From NCBI RefSeq assembly GCF_001420595.1, contig NZ_LJIX01000006.1:4927451-4991450 (forward strand): a DNA stretch of 64,000 nt, in the 5' to 3' direction. The stretch comes from Cytobacillus solani. GTDB taxonomy: Bacteria; Bacillota; Bacilli; Bacillales; Cytobacillaceae. Below are positions 16,705 through 24,729 of the stretch, in pieces. Each line of letters opens with the position of its first letter. Position 1 is the first letter of the stretch. The position numbers and the translations under genes are program-made. The notes below the pieces were generated by a model that made no database searches, was not told the origin of the DNA, and worked only from the letters and a program-made list of their open reading frames with translations.

Positions 16705-16730
16705 CTCATTTACTTATGATACGGTTCTCC
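16705..16730 (+). repeat. rlmH 3'-end direct repeat, copy F (native rlmH end, candidate attachment site)
   Basis: CTCATTTACTTATGATACGG then TTCTCC. It includes the last six codons and stop of rlmH (GEPYHK-stop). In staphylococci the equivalent 3' end of rlmH (orfX) is the SCC attachment site. Five similar copies occur at lower coordinates in the same orientation. Confidence 0.8.
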
Positions 16731-17189
16731 CCGCAAAATCCGAAACGCCCGATAAACCTGCTCCACCAATATTAGCCTCATTAACTGATGTGGAAAGGTC
16801 ATTTTCGAAAAACTCAGTTTCTCATTCGCCCGCTGCAAGACCTCAGAGCTCAGCCCTAGCGATCCTCCGATCACAAACGTCACTTTGCTTTTACCATATG
16901 TAGCTAACTTATCCAGACCATCAGCCAGCTCCTCTGATATTTTCATTTTCCCCTCAATCGCTAGAGCAATGACATGTGCGTCTGGATGGATTTTTGATAG
17001 GATCCGCTCGCCTTCCTTTTGTTTCACTTGGAGCATTTCAGTATCGCTTAATTCTTCTGGGGCTTTTTCGTCTGGGACTTCGATGATTTCTATTTTTGCG
17101 TAGGCCGATAGTCTTTTTAAGTATTCATCTATTCCTTGCTTTAAGTATTTTTCTTTTAGTTTGCCAACCGTAATTATTGAGATATTCAC
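16710..17189 (-). CDS. rlmH: 23S rRNA pseudouridine-1915 N3-methyltransferase
   Basis: 159 residues, the exact family length. RlmH is a SPOUT methyltransferase that methylates pseudouridine 1915 in helix 69 of 23S rRNA on assembled ribosomes. The knot region is complete: [10 protein letters not shown] near 105-114, then [20 protein letters not shown] and the C-terminal RGEPYHK. Its 3' end is the native member of the repeat family that marks the cassette array, and the gene remains intact, as expected when integration regenerates the coding end. Upstream is the CxxH/CxxC protein gene, same strand. Confidence 0.98.
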   Translation of the reverse strand: MNISIITVGKLKEKYLKQGIDEYLKRLSAYAKIEIIEVPDEKAPEELSDTEMLQVKQKEGERILSKIHPDAHVIALAIEGKMKISEELADGLDKLATYGKSKVTFVIGGSLGLSSEVLQRANEKLSFSKMTFPHQLMRLILVEQVYRAFRILRGEPYHK

Positions 17190-17214
17190 AGGTCATCCTC
17201 ACTTTGTAAACAAG

Positions 17215-17522
17215 ATATCCACATTAGTTATCCACATATCCACATTTTCTATCCACATCTTGTGTGAGATCATTCGTTCGCCACAAGATATACAGCGTGA
17301 TTTTGGCAATATTCACAGGCTGTTGATAACTCTTCTTCCTTTGAAATTTTCGATAATTGCGGAAAGGTTTCGTACTCATCAACGACTGTATCTATTGCTA
17401 TATCAACATGTTCCTCGCAGCTGTAAATCATTTAAGCATTCCTTCTTTCTTCATTTTCACTTGTGATTATTATTTGAATTGTGGATAATTTTCATTCCAT
17501 TCACATTTTCTACTTATCCACA
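17215..17522. promoter_or_regulatory. DnaA-box cluster around the rlmH-htrA intergenic region
   Basis: Perfect TTATCCACA at 17228 and 17514 and its reverse at 17480; one-mismatch boxes at 17215, 17236 and 17249. Four lie within 45 bp upstream of rlmH. B. subtilis has a DnaA-binding cluster at the equivalent gene (yydA), from established work, so this is probably conserved. Confidence 0.75.
17270..17431 (-). CDS. CxxH/CxxC protein, 53 aa
   Basis: Small protein MIYSCEEHVDIAIDTVVDEY at its start, with one CxxH (residues 5-8) and one CxxC (CEYC, residues 39-42), the pair that defines this Bacillales family and suggests a bound metal such as zinc. GAAGGAATG precedes the ATG. It lies between rlmH and the HtrA protease on the same strand, where B. 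subtilis has its orthologue. Function unknown. DnaA boxes lie on both sides of it. Confidence 0.85.
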   Translation of the reverse strand: MIYSCEEHVDIAIDTVVDEYETFPQLSKISKEEELSTACEYCQNHAVYLVANE

Positions 17523-17542
17523 TCTCATCATATCAAACCAAT

Positions 17543-17579
17543 AAAAAACAGGAAAGCCTCATTGTGCTTTCCTGCTTTT
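17543..17579 (-). terminator. Intrinsic terminator of the HtrA gene
   Basis: CAGGAAAGC paired with GCTTTCCTG around an 8-base loop, with a T-run on the minus strand, just after the HtrA stop. Confidence 0.8.
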
Positions 17580-17589
17580 ATCTTGGTTA

Positions 17590-18819
17590 TTAGAATGTTT
17601 CACCGCTCAGTTTAATGGTTGCTTCTTGAAGCTTACCTGCTCGGTAAAACTTCACTTTCATCTGATCGCCAACTTTTTTCTGATTATACAAATGCTTTCT
17701 AAGCTGAATGACATCCCCTATTGCTTCGCCATCCATTTCAACAATTACATCCATTTCCTTTAAGCCTGCTTGAGCAGCAGGTGAATTAGGTTCAACAGAT
17801 GTAATCGCAACTCCTGCTTTCACATCTCGAGGAAGTTTTAATGCCTCTTGCTGATAGTAGCCAGGGATTTCACTTACCGATGCTAACTGAATACCCATGT
17901 ATGGTCTTCTTACTTCACCAAATTTCTCTAGGTCCTCAATAATTGGCCGGGCATAATTGATTGGAATAGCCAATCCGATTCCTTCAACCGCTGACTCAGC
18001 AATTTTCATTGAATTAATGCCGATGACTTGGCCACTAATATTAATTAAGGCTCCACCGCTATTCCCTGGGTTAATGGCTGCATCTGTTTGTAGAACCTCA
18101 GCCTGCCAATCAGCTGTTCCATTTTGGTCAATATCAACTGGTACTGTCCGTTCTAAGCCAGAAATAATCCCTTGTGTGACAGAGCCCTCAAATGTGCCTA
18201 ATGGATTTCCGATTGCGATGACTGGTTCCCCAGTTTTCAATGCACCTGAATCACCAAATTCAGCAACCGTTTTAATATCCTTTGAGTCCACTTCCAATAC
18301 AGCTAGATCTGTCCAAATATCACTGCCAACAAGCTTTGCCGGTATTTTTGTTCCATCTGCAAGACTTACCTCAAGCTGCTGGGCACCTTCAACCACATGG
18401 TGATTCGTTACGATGAAAGCACTTTTCCCCTGCTTTTTATATATAACACCTGAACCAGTTCCAGCTGGCACCCCATCTTCACCAGCTTCTCTGGACCAGA
18501 AGCCTGCTGCTTGGATATTTGTAATACTAACGACTGCATCCCCCGCTTTATCAACGGCTTTCGTTACATCTGTTACGACATTAAGGGATACATTTTGCGT
18601 AGGAACGTTCGCACTTTCATTATTCGCCGCTTCCTCTTCCAATTGGTTATCCGGCTCGATTGAATACGGCAAAACATTGTAATCTGCGAGCTTAGGGATT
18701 GCAATAATGACAAGAATGGCTCCTAGAATCACACCTACTAGGCTTGCTAAAAAATACCCGCCTTTGTTTCCTTTTTGTTTATTGGATCGATTTTGATAAT
18801 CTTGATCATAATAGCCCAC
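17590..18819 (-). CDS. htrC: HtrA/DegP-like membrane-anchored serine protease
   Basis: 409 residues. A cytoplasmic N-terminus is followed by one membrane helix (about residues 22-43), a trypsin-like domain with the triad H141 (TNHHVVEG), D171 (TDLAVL) and S254 (GNSGGAL), and one PDZ domain from about residue 310 to the end. It acts on misfolded proteins at the outer membrane face. Its location downstream of walJ matches B. subtilis yyxA/htrC at the end of the wal operon. A terminator-like hairpin at 19014 separates it from walJ, so it may have its own promoter. Confidence 0.92.
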   Translation of the reverse strand: MGYYDQDYQNRSNKQKGNKGGYFLASLVGVILGAILVIIAIPKLADYNVLPYSIEPDNQLEEEAANNESANVPTQNVSLNVVTDVTKAVDKAGDAVVSITNIQAAGFWSREAGEDGVPAGTGSGVIYKKQGKSAFIVTNHHVVEGAQQLEVSLADGTKIPAKLVGSDIWTDLAVLEVDSKDIKTVAEFGDSGALKTGEPVIAIGNPLGTFEGSVTQGIISGLERTVPVDIDQNGTADWQAEVLQTDAAINPGNSGGALINISGQVIGINSMKIAESAVEGIGLAIPINYARPIIEDLEKFGEVRRPYMGIQLASVSEIPGYYQQEALKLPRDVKAGVAITSVEPNSPAAQAGLKEMDVIVEMDGEAIGDVIQLRKHLYNQKKVGDQMKVKFYRAGKLQEATIKLSGETF

Positions 18820-19013
18820 CTTGCACCAGTCCTTTCATTTCACGTCTATTTAAAAAATGAGAGAGCTACATGTTTACCTTTAATGTCATGATTAGTCCTA
18901 AGATTTATTCTTCCTTCTTACCCATTATTATACTCCCTCAATTTTTATAAGCTAAGAAAAAAGCAATTGTAAAACTCAATCTTACGACTTTGTTCATAAG
19001 TTTGATGAATTTT

Positions 19014-19047
19014 GTTAAAAAAAATGAGCATCGCCTTAAGCGATGCC
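19014..19047 (-). terminator. Intrinsic terminator after walJ
   Basis: GCATCGC paired with GCGATGC around CTTAA, followed on the minus strand by a run of T. Marks the end of the wal operon. Confidence 0.8.
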
Positions 19048-19054
19048 CATTCTA

Positions 19055-19849
19055 TTAAACCGCTGTTAATGCCGTCGGAATTTTCGGGTCTGTATCAAAC
19101 AGGTCAAACTGCTCCCCTACTCTAATCCCTCTGCCCTCAAGCGTTTGTGCAACAGCCATTCTCGCTAAATCCTTCATATTATTGTCCTGGCTTAAATGAG
19201 CCAAATAAATGCGCTTTGTTCGATCCCCAGCTACTTCACTCATGGCAATCGCCGCATCCTCATTAGAGACATGGCCAACATCGCTTAAGATTCTTCGTTT
19301 AATACTCCAAGGATACCTTCCCATTCTAAGCATCTGCACATCATGATTACTTTCGAATACATACGCATCCGCATTGGAAATAAGGCCCTTCATCCGGTCA
19401 CTTACATAGCCTGTATCTGTTATAATAACCACTTTCTTTTGCCCATGATGAAAAACGTAGAACATCGGGTCTGCCGCATCATGGGAAACACCGAATGATT
19501 CGACATCTAAAGAACCGAATGTCTTTACGGTTTCCATATTAAAAACAAACTTCTGCTCAACAGGTACTTGTCCAATTAAGCCATCCATTGCCTGCCATGT
19601 TTTTTCGTTTGCATACACAGGTAATTTATATTTTCTAGCCACAATTCCGACACCTTTAATATGATCACTATGCTCATGTGTAACTAAAATACCTGAGAGC
19701 TTCCCCATATCCCGGTCAATCTTTTGAAATAAGGCTTCCATCTGTTTCCCGCTTAGACCAGCATCAACCAAAAATGAATGATCCTCTGTCTCAACATAGA
19801 TCGCATTCCCCGTACTTCCGCTTGCGAGAACGCTAAATTCCAAGGACAT
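19055..19849 (-). CDS. walJ: Metallo-beta-lactamase-fold exonuclease WalJ (YycJ)
   Basis: 264 residues with the MBL metal-binding motif [10 protein letters not shown] near residues 57-66, VSHDAADP near 117-124, ITDTGYV near 140, and a closing LAHLSQDNN. WalJ/YycJ is a 5' to 3' DNA exonuclease linked to mismatch repair and coordination of replication with cell division. It is the last gene of the walRKHIJ operon; its ATG lies 6 bp from the walI stop. All metal ligands expected for the family are present. Confidence 0.93.
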   Translation of the reverse strand: MSLEFSVLASGSTGNAIYVETEDHSFLVDAGLSGKQMEALFQKIDRDMGKLSGILVTHEHSDHIKGVGIVARKYKLPVYANEKTWQAMDGLIGQVPVEQKFVFNMETVKTFGSLDVESFGVSHDAADPMFYVFHHGQKKVVIITDTGYVSDRMKGLISNADAYVFESNHDVQMLRMGRYPWSIKRRILSDVGHVSNEDAAIAMSEVAGDRTKRIYLAHLSQDNNMKDLARMAVAQTLEGRGIRVGEQFDLFDTDPKIPTALTAV

Positions 19850-19855
19850 ATTCTC

Positions 19856-20653
19856 TCACTCCACTATTTTTTTCTCTTCATTGTTTAATTGCATTATCTG
19901 CCCCTCGTACGCGTGGACAAATATATTCTCTTCCCCATTAATCACAAAGCGCCAAGCAGGTGTCAGCACCTGGGATGTACCAGTATGAAGAAAGGTTACA
20001 TAGCCTAACTCGACTTTTGAGATTTTGCTTTTCGGCTTTAAGGAGCCCTTTTCATATAATGTTTCAATCGCTTTAAGCGGCTGGATTATTTTTTCCTTTT
20101 CTGAAAGCTCTTCAATTTTCTCTAAAATCGTTTGCTGATAGGAAACAATATCATTTTCAGCATTTAGCCATATCGTCAATTCCCCGCTAATATTTTTATA
20201 GAAAACTTTGTCCTTAAACTGCTGATAGTAGGTAATTTTGTTTTCATCTTTTCCCCAGAAACGATACTGATCACCATATATCACATGGTTTTTAACAAAA
20301 GAATTAATCTCTGCCGTATCTAACTTATCCTTTAACTCATACGGCTTATCTAGGGTGGCTGTTAAGACCAAGCCATCATTTACCGTTACTTGCTGCCCTT
20401 TTAGCTTTGGATCATCCAATCCATCATCATTCGTAAAGTTTTTAGGCGTAGCACTTAAATAGTTATCTTTTTGAATATTTTTCGGAAGATCATTATACTC
20501 AATTTCATCCGCTTTCAGTCTTTTATCAAATGATGGCTCCACAATTAATTCATATTGACTTGAATCCTTTAATTTAAAGAACTCATACATTAAATAGATA
20601 TCGAGTACAAGAAAGGTCAATATAAAGATTGTTTTAATTTTACTCCAATCCAT
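19856..20653 (-). CDS. walI: WalI (YycI), regulator of the WalK kinase
   Basis: 265 residues. One N-terminal membrane helix (IKTIFILTFLVLDIYLMYEF) and an extracellular YycH/YycI-type domain. WalI and WalH bind WalK through their membrane helices and hold its activity down in B. subtilis. The gene overlaps the walH stop by 14 bases, so the two are translationally coupled. The N-terminal helix and position make the call safe; primary sequence outside the helix is poorly conserved in this family. Confidence 0.92.
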   Translation of the reverse strand: MDWSKIKTIFILTFLVLDIYLMYEFFKLKDSSQYELIVEPSFDKRLKADEIEYNDLPKNIQKDNYLSATPKNFTNDDGLDDPKLKGQQVTVNDGLVLTATLDKPYELKDKLDTAEINSFVKNHVIYGDQYRFWGKDENKITYYQQFKDKVFYKNISGELTIWLNAENDIVSYQQTILEKIEELSEKEKIIQPLKAIETLYEKGSLKPKSKISKVELGYVTFLHTGTSQVLTPAWRFVINGEENIFVHAYEGQIMQLNNEEKKIVE

Positions 20654-21983
20654 GATTGCCCCCTCCTATTTCCTCGAAGGAAATTTTATTCCATATATCA
20701 TTGTATTGATAGTACCAAGCCGGTTCAAGATAAACTAATCGAGTATGTAAATCCTTTGTCATCGTATACCCTATTGCCATATCCTGCAGCTGATTAAGAT
20801 GAACACCTTCCATTTGCTCTAGCCACTCTAATGCCTCTGGACCAGAACGCAGAGTTGTTTCAGATTCATCCGGTGTTTGAATGCCAAACGAAAAATTACT
20901 GCGGGAATACTCCAGAATCTCGTTTTGTCCCCAAGTATGGCTTATTTCGGAGATTCCATTCGCATCACTAAACACGGGATACCCATTATTCTCATAAAGG
21001 CGAAACAATACTCGATGATTTGATTCATCAATCTTCACATATTGATAATTTCCTGTCCAGCCGCCATGTTCATTGACAAAATCGATACTTCTTTTCAAGA
21101 GATTATCTGTAGGAAACTGGCTCTCATTGCTTTCAACCGGATTCACATATGAAAGTGTATTTTTATCCTCATCCACTCTCATCAGACTTGAATAATCCTT
21201 AAACTCTACCCCTGAACCTGAAGACTGCCAATTCTTCTGAACCACACTTGGATCTTTAAATAAAGCGTTCTTATACTTTTCAGGGTCTAATGGGTTGGAT
21301 ACATATTGATAGCTTAACATTTTTGTTTCATCAGACAGCAAAAAGAGCACTCGATCCTCAGACACTTTATATTGAAAATAGGAAGAATAACTTAAATTGT
21401 ATTCCACATTTTTAAAGAATGCATTATTAAAATTATGGACGAAAGATGAAGCAACATGGCTTCTATATGCCTTTTTTTCTTTAGAAGATATAAAATAGAC
21501 ATAGCTTTGTTCCTTCTGCGTTGCACCTATATCAATAACAATACGATCAAATTGAAAATGAGGCAGTTTTTTATCTTTAATATCAATAATTGACCGATAA
21601 AGATCAATTGGAATCAGGTCTGGAAATTCAATAACTGCTTTTCCTGAATTATGGATAAAGGAGGGGTAACTGCCTATTCCACCTGAAATATTCTCAAAAT
21701 CAGCATAATTCCATCTGCTTATTTCAGCTATAACCTTATTAATTTCATTTATATCAACTGTTCCGAAATGACTCTCTTTATCAAGATGATAGATAATCCG
21801 ATCAGGCCTAACAATTTCTCCGACTTCCTTTTTGTCACTTATCGCTACTTTTTCAACCGTATTTTGCTTTTCAATCACTTCTAAATTTGGCTGGTATGTC
21901 CAAATACTCCATGTTAATAAAATACTAAAACAGACTAAAATGACTAATATGACTGATTTAATATTTTCATATGTCATTCCCAA
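20640..21983 (-). CDS. walH: WalH (YycH), regulator of the WalK kinase
   Basis: 447 residues with one N-terminal membrane helix (about 10-27, VILVILVCFSILLTWSIW) and a large extracellular domain (SYVNPVESNES, FRLYENNGYPVFSD are in the expected region). It controls WalK together with WalI. The gene overlaps the walK end by 10 bases and the walI start by 14, the tight packing typical of this operon. Length agrees with B. subtilis YycH (about 455). Confidence 0.93.
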   Translation of the reverse strand: MGMTYENIKSVILVILVCFSILLTWSIWTYQPNLEVIEKQNTVEKVAISDKKEVGEIVRPDRIIYHLDKESHFGTVDINEINKVIAEISRWNYADFENISGGIGSYPSFIHNSGKAVIEFPDLIPIDLYRSIIDIKDKKLPHFQFDRIVIDIGATQKEQSYVYFISSKEKKAYRSHVASSFVHNFNNAFFKNVEYNLSYSSYFQYKVSEDRVLFLLSDETKMLSYQYVSNPLDPEKYKNALFKDPSVVQKNWQSSGSGVEFKDYSSLMRVDEDKNTLSYVNPVESNESQFPTDNLLKRSIDFVNEHGGWTGNYQYVKIDESNHRVLFRLYENNGYPVFSDANGISEISHTWGQNEILEYSRSNFSFGIQTPDESETTLRSGPEALEWLEQMEGVHLNQLQDMAIGYTMTKDLHTRLVYLEPAWYYQYNDIWNKISFEEIGGGNHGLE

Positions 21984-23800
21984 TCATCCTCTTCAGTACG
22001 AGCATCATAAGGCAGGCTGAAAAATATCGATGTTCCTTTCCCCTCTTTACTCATTGCCCATATTTCACCACCATGTGCTTCAACCATTTCCTTAGCAATA
22101 GCCAGACCAAGACCTGTACCACCCAATTTTCTAGTTCTTGCTTTATCAACTCGATAAAATCTGTCAAATATTTTATCAATATTTTCCTTCGGTATCCCCA
22201 CTCCTTGGTCAGAAACGCTCACAACTATCATACCTAGCTTTTCTTCTACACGGAATGTAACCTTTCCACCTTCTGGAGAATACTTCAGTGCATTGGATAT
22301 GATATTATCCAGCACTTGTGTAAGCTTATCCGCATCAATCTCAACAAATGCAGCCTGATTAGGTAGTCTTCGGTCAAAAATCACATTTTGTTTCTTCGTT
22401 AATTCAAATCGATCGATAATCCGGTTATAGAAGGAAATAAGATCGATCCACTCTTTTGTCAGACGGTAATCCTTGCTGTCCATTTTTGATAATTGCAGCA
22501 AATCATTCACAAGACGAATCATCCGTTCTGTCTCATTTTGGGTTACTTCTAAAAAGTTTGGTGCAATCTCCTTATCCTGCCACGCACCATCAGCTAGCGC
22601 TTCTAAATAGCTTCTCATCGTCGTTAATGGTGTTCTTAGTTCATGAGATACATTTGCAACAAATTCACGGCGCTCCGTCTCAATTTTCTCTTGCTCTGTA
22701 ATGTCATGAAGCACAGTAATAAGGCCATTTACAAATCCAGTTTCCTTTTGGATAACGGAAAAGTTTGCCCGTAAGATTAATGTATTTGTAGGTTCACTGT
22801 AATCTAAAATAACTGAATCTCGTTCTGCAAGCAGTTCATCGAAGGTATAGTCCTCCTCCAGACCAAGAAGTGGAACAATTGGAGAGGACAGGACTGTTTC
22901 ACGTGAAACATTCAGCATTTCTGCCGCAGGCTCATTTATTAAAATGACACGTCCCTTCCGATCAGTCGCAATCACGCCATCCGTCATATAGGAGAGTACA
23001 GAAGACAGCTTTCGTCGTTCCCCTTCTGTTGTTGCCTGCGCTTCCTGCAGCTTTTTCGTTAAGTTATTAAATGTCATTGCGAGCTGGCCAATTTCATCAT
23101 ACCCGTAAACCTTAACCTTGCGCGAAAAGTTCCCTTTTGTCATCGCAAGTGCCTGCCTTCTCATATCTGACATTGGCCTTGTGATTGTTTGTGCCAAAAG
23201 AACACCTAAAACAGCAGTAATTGCAAGTGCAATGGCTGTACCAGTAATAAAAATATTATTGATTTGTCTCATTTGCTGAAAGACGTTTTCTATTTTTGCA
23301 ACTGAATATATAGCACCCTTTACTTCCCCATGATGCTTAATTGGGGTAACTAATACCCAGATACGATTTCCCCTATGGTCAATCCGATCCTCGCTTGATT
23401 GCTGGGCAGTTGCAAGTGTCATCCTAATGAGCGTGTCTGTTGTCCTTTGCGTAACAACACCCTGATTATCCGGATCCGATGTGCCAAGAATCCTCAGCGA
23501 ATCGTCAATGACAGTTACTTCCGTAATATCAGGTGAGTAAAAGTCTCTCAATAATTTATAAACGTCTTCTTCTTTGGTAGTCTCATCATCAGGCAGACGA
23601 TCCTTCGTCATTTGTTCTTCAAGATAATAGGCAAGCAAATTCACACGGTCTTGAATCGTTGTTTTAAAATTATCCTTCAATGTAAACTCTAATTGCCGTA
23701 CAAAGTAAACACCAATAATCTGCATGGCAATCAAAATTAAAAGGACATATATAATGACAAATTTAAGGTGAATCGAACGGAAAAAGCCAACTTTTTTCAT
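21974..23800 (-). CDS. walK: Sensor histidine kinase WalK (YycG)
   Basis: 608 residues. Two membrane helices (about 12-33 and 183-204) flank an extracellular Cache-type domain; then HAMP (205-255), PAS (262-370), the HisKA box with phospho-acceptor H386 (VSHELRTPL) and the HATPase domain with DNIISNALKYSPEGG, DQGVGIP and GTGLGLAIAKE. WalK controls cell-wall metabolism through WalR and is essential in most Bacilli. A perfect palindromic parS lies inside the coding sequence (22895-22910). Confidence 0.97.
   Translation of the reverse strand: MKKVGFFRSIHLKFVIIYVLLILIAMQIIGVYFVRQLEFTLKDNFKTTIQDRVNLLAYYLEEQMTKDRLPDDETTKEEDVYKLLRDFYSPDITEVTVIDDSLRILGTSDPDNQGVVTQRTTDTLIRMTLATAQQSSEDRIDHRGNRIWVLVTPIKHHGEVKGAIYSVAKIENVFQQMRQINNIFITGTAIALAITAVLGVLLAQTITRPMSDMRRQALAMTKGNFSRKVKVYGYDEIGQLAMTFNNLTKKLQEAQATTEGERRKLSSVLSYMTDGVIATDRKGRVILINEPAAEMLNVSRETVLSSPIVPLLGLEEDYTFDELLAERDSVILDYSEPTNTLILRANFSVIQKETGFVNGLITVLHDITEQEKIETERREFVANVSHELRTPLTTMRSYLEALADGAWQDKEIAPNFLEVTQNETERMIRLVNDLLQLSKMDSKDYRLTKEWIDLISFYNRIIDRFELTKKQNVIFDRRLPNQAAFVEIDADKLTQVLDNIISNALKYSPEGGKVTFRVEEKLGMIVVSVSDQGVGIPKENIDKIFDRFYRVDKARTRKLGGTGLGLAIAKEMVEAHGGEIWAMSKEGKGTSIFFSLPYDARTEEDDWE
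22895..22910. promoter_or_regulatory. parS site (Spo0J/ParB-binding) within walK
   Basis: TGTTTCACGTGAAACA, a perfect 16-bp palindrome that satisfies the bacterial parS consensus. Spo0J is encoded 20 kb away in this window. Confidence 0.85.
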
Positions 23801-23809
23801 TGATGCTCC

Positions 23810-24520
23810 TTACTCCTGTTCAGGATTTCGCAAGTAATACCCTACCCCTCTTCTCGTAACAATCCAGGTAGGATGACTTGGGTTATCTTCAATTTTTTCC
23901 CGAAGTCGTCTAACGGTTACGTCAACCGTTCGGACATCTCCATAATAATCATAGCCCCAAACCGTTTGCAGAAGATGTTCCCTTGTCATTACTTGTCCAA
24001 TATGCTTAGCCAAATAGTGAAGAAGCTCAAATTCACGGTGTGTCAGCTCGATCGTCTCTCCCCGTTTAGAAACGATGTATGCGTCTGGATGAATGGTAAG
24101 GGACCCTACCGTAATTTCATTCGACTCATCTTCTTCCACCGCATTTGCTGTAATTTGCTGATGACGTCTTAGATTCGCTTTAATACGTGCAATCAGCTCT
24201 CTCGTACTAAAAGGTTTTGTTACGTAATCATCTGCCCCGAGCTCAAGCCCGATGACCTTATCAATTTCAGAGTCTTTTGCTGTTAACATAATAATTGGCA
24301 TATCGTACTTTTTTCTAACTTCTCGGCAAACCTCAATGCCATCTCTTAGCGGAAGCATAATATCAAGCAGAATAAGGTCGGGTTTTATTTCTTCCACCTT
24401 GTCCAGGGCATCGTTTCCATCATAGGAACAGAAAACCTCATAGCCCTCTTTCTTTAAATTAAATTGCAAAATATCAGCAATTGGTTTTTCATCGTCTACA
24501 ACAAGAATTTTTTTCTCCAT
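23810..24520 (-). CDS. walR: Response regulator WalR (YycF)
   Basis: 236 residues from 24520, chosen because AAGGAG lies 6 bases upstream of this ATG; an upstream ATG at 24538 would include the ribosome site itself. The receiver domain carries DDEKP, phospho-acceptor D54 (LILLDIMLP) and K103 (VTKPFS); the OmpR-type winged helix ends in [20 protein letters not shown] and RRGVGYYLR. WalR is essential and drives autolysin genes. It is the first gene of the wal operon. Confidence 0.97.
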   Translation of the reverse strand: MEKKILVVDDEKPIADILQFNLKKEGYEVFCSYDGNDALDKVEEIKPDLILLDIMLPLRDGIEVCREVRKKYDMPIIMLTAKDSEIDKVIGLELGADDYVTKPFSTRELIARIKANLRRHQQITANAVEEDESNEITVGSLTIHPDAYIVSKRGETIELTHREFELLHYLAKHIGQVMTREHLLQTVWGYDYYGDVRTVDVTVRRLREKIEDNPSHPTWIVTRRGVGYYLRNPEQE

Positions 24521-24682
24521 ATGGCGCTCCTTTTTCAATCGATTATTTGAAGGAAGTAGATTTTATTTTTTTCATATATGTTCTCACTTTTACTTTACCA
24601 TTTTATAAATGAGAATACACGTATTAGAAAGATGTTACAGTATGATCATAGTTGCTATTCATTCTTTTCAAAACGAAATAGC

Positions 24683-24717
24683 AAAAAATCTCTAGTATGC
24701 AGCACTAGAGACTTTTT
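24683..24717 (-). terminator. Intrinsic terminator of the M23 endopeptidase gene
   Basis: TCTCTAGT paired with ACTAGAGA around a 7-base loop, with six A on its left giving a T-run on the minus strand. Confidence 0.8.
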
Positions 24718-24729
24718 CCTGTCGATTTA

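Noticed and set aside
2929-16710. A ccr-type large serine recombinase or an integrase inside the island
   Set aside because: None of the cassette genes shows a resolvase N-terminus or a tyrosine-recombinase R-H-R-Y pattern; stated as absent from the window.
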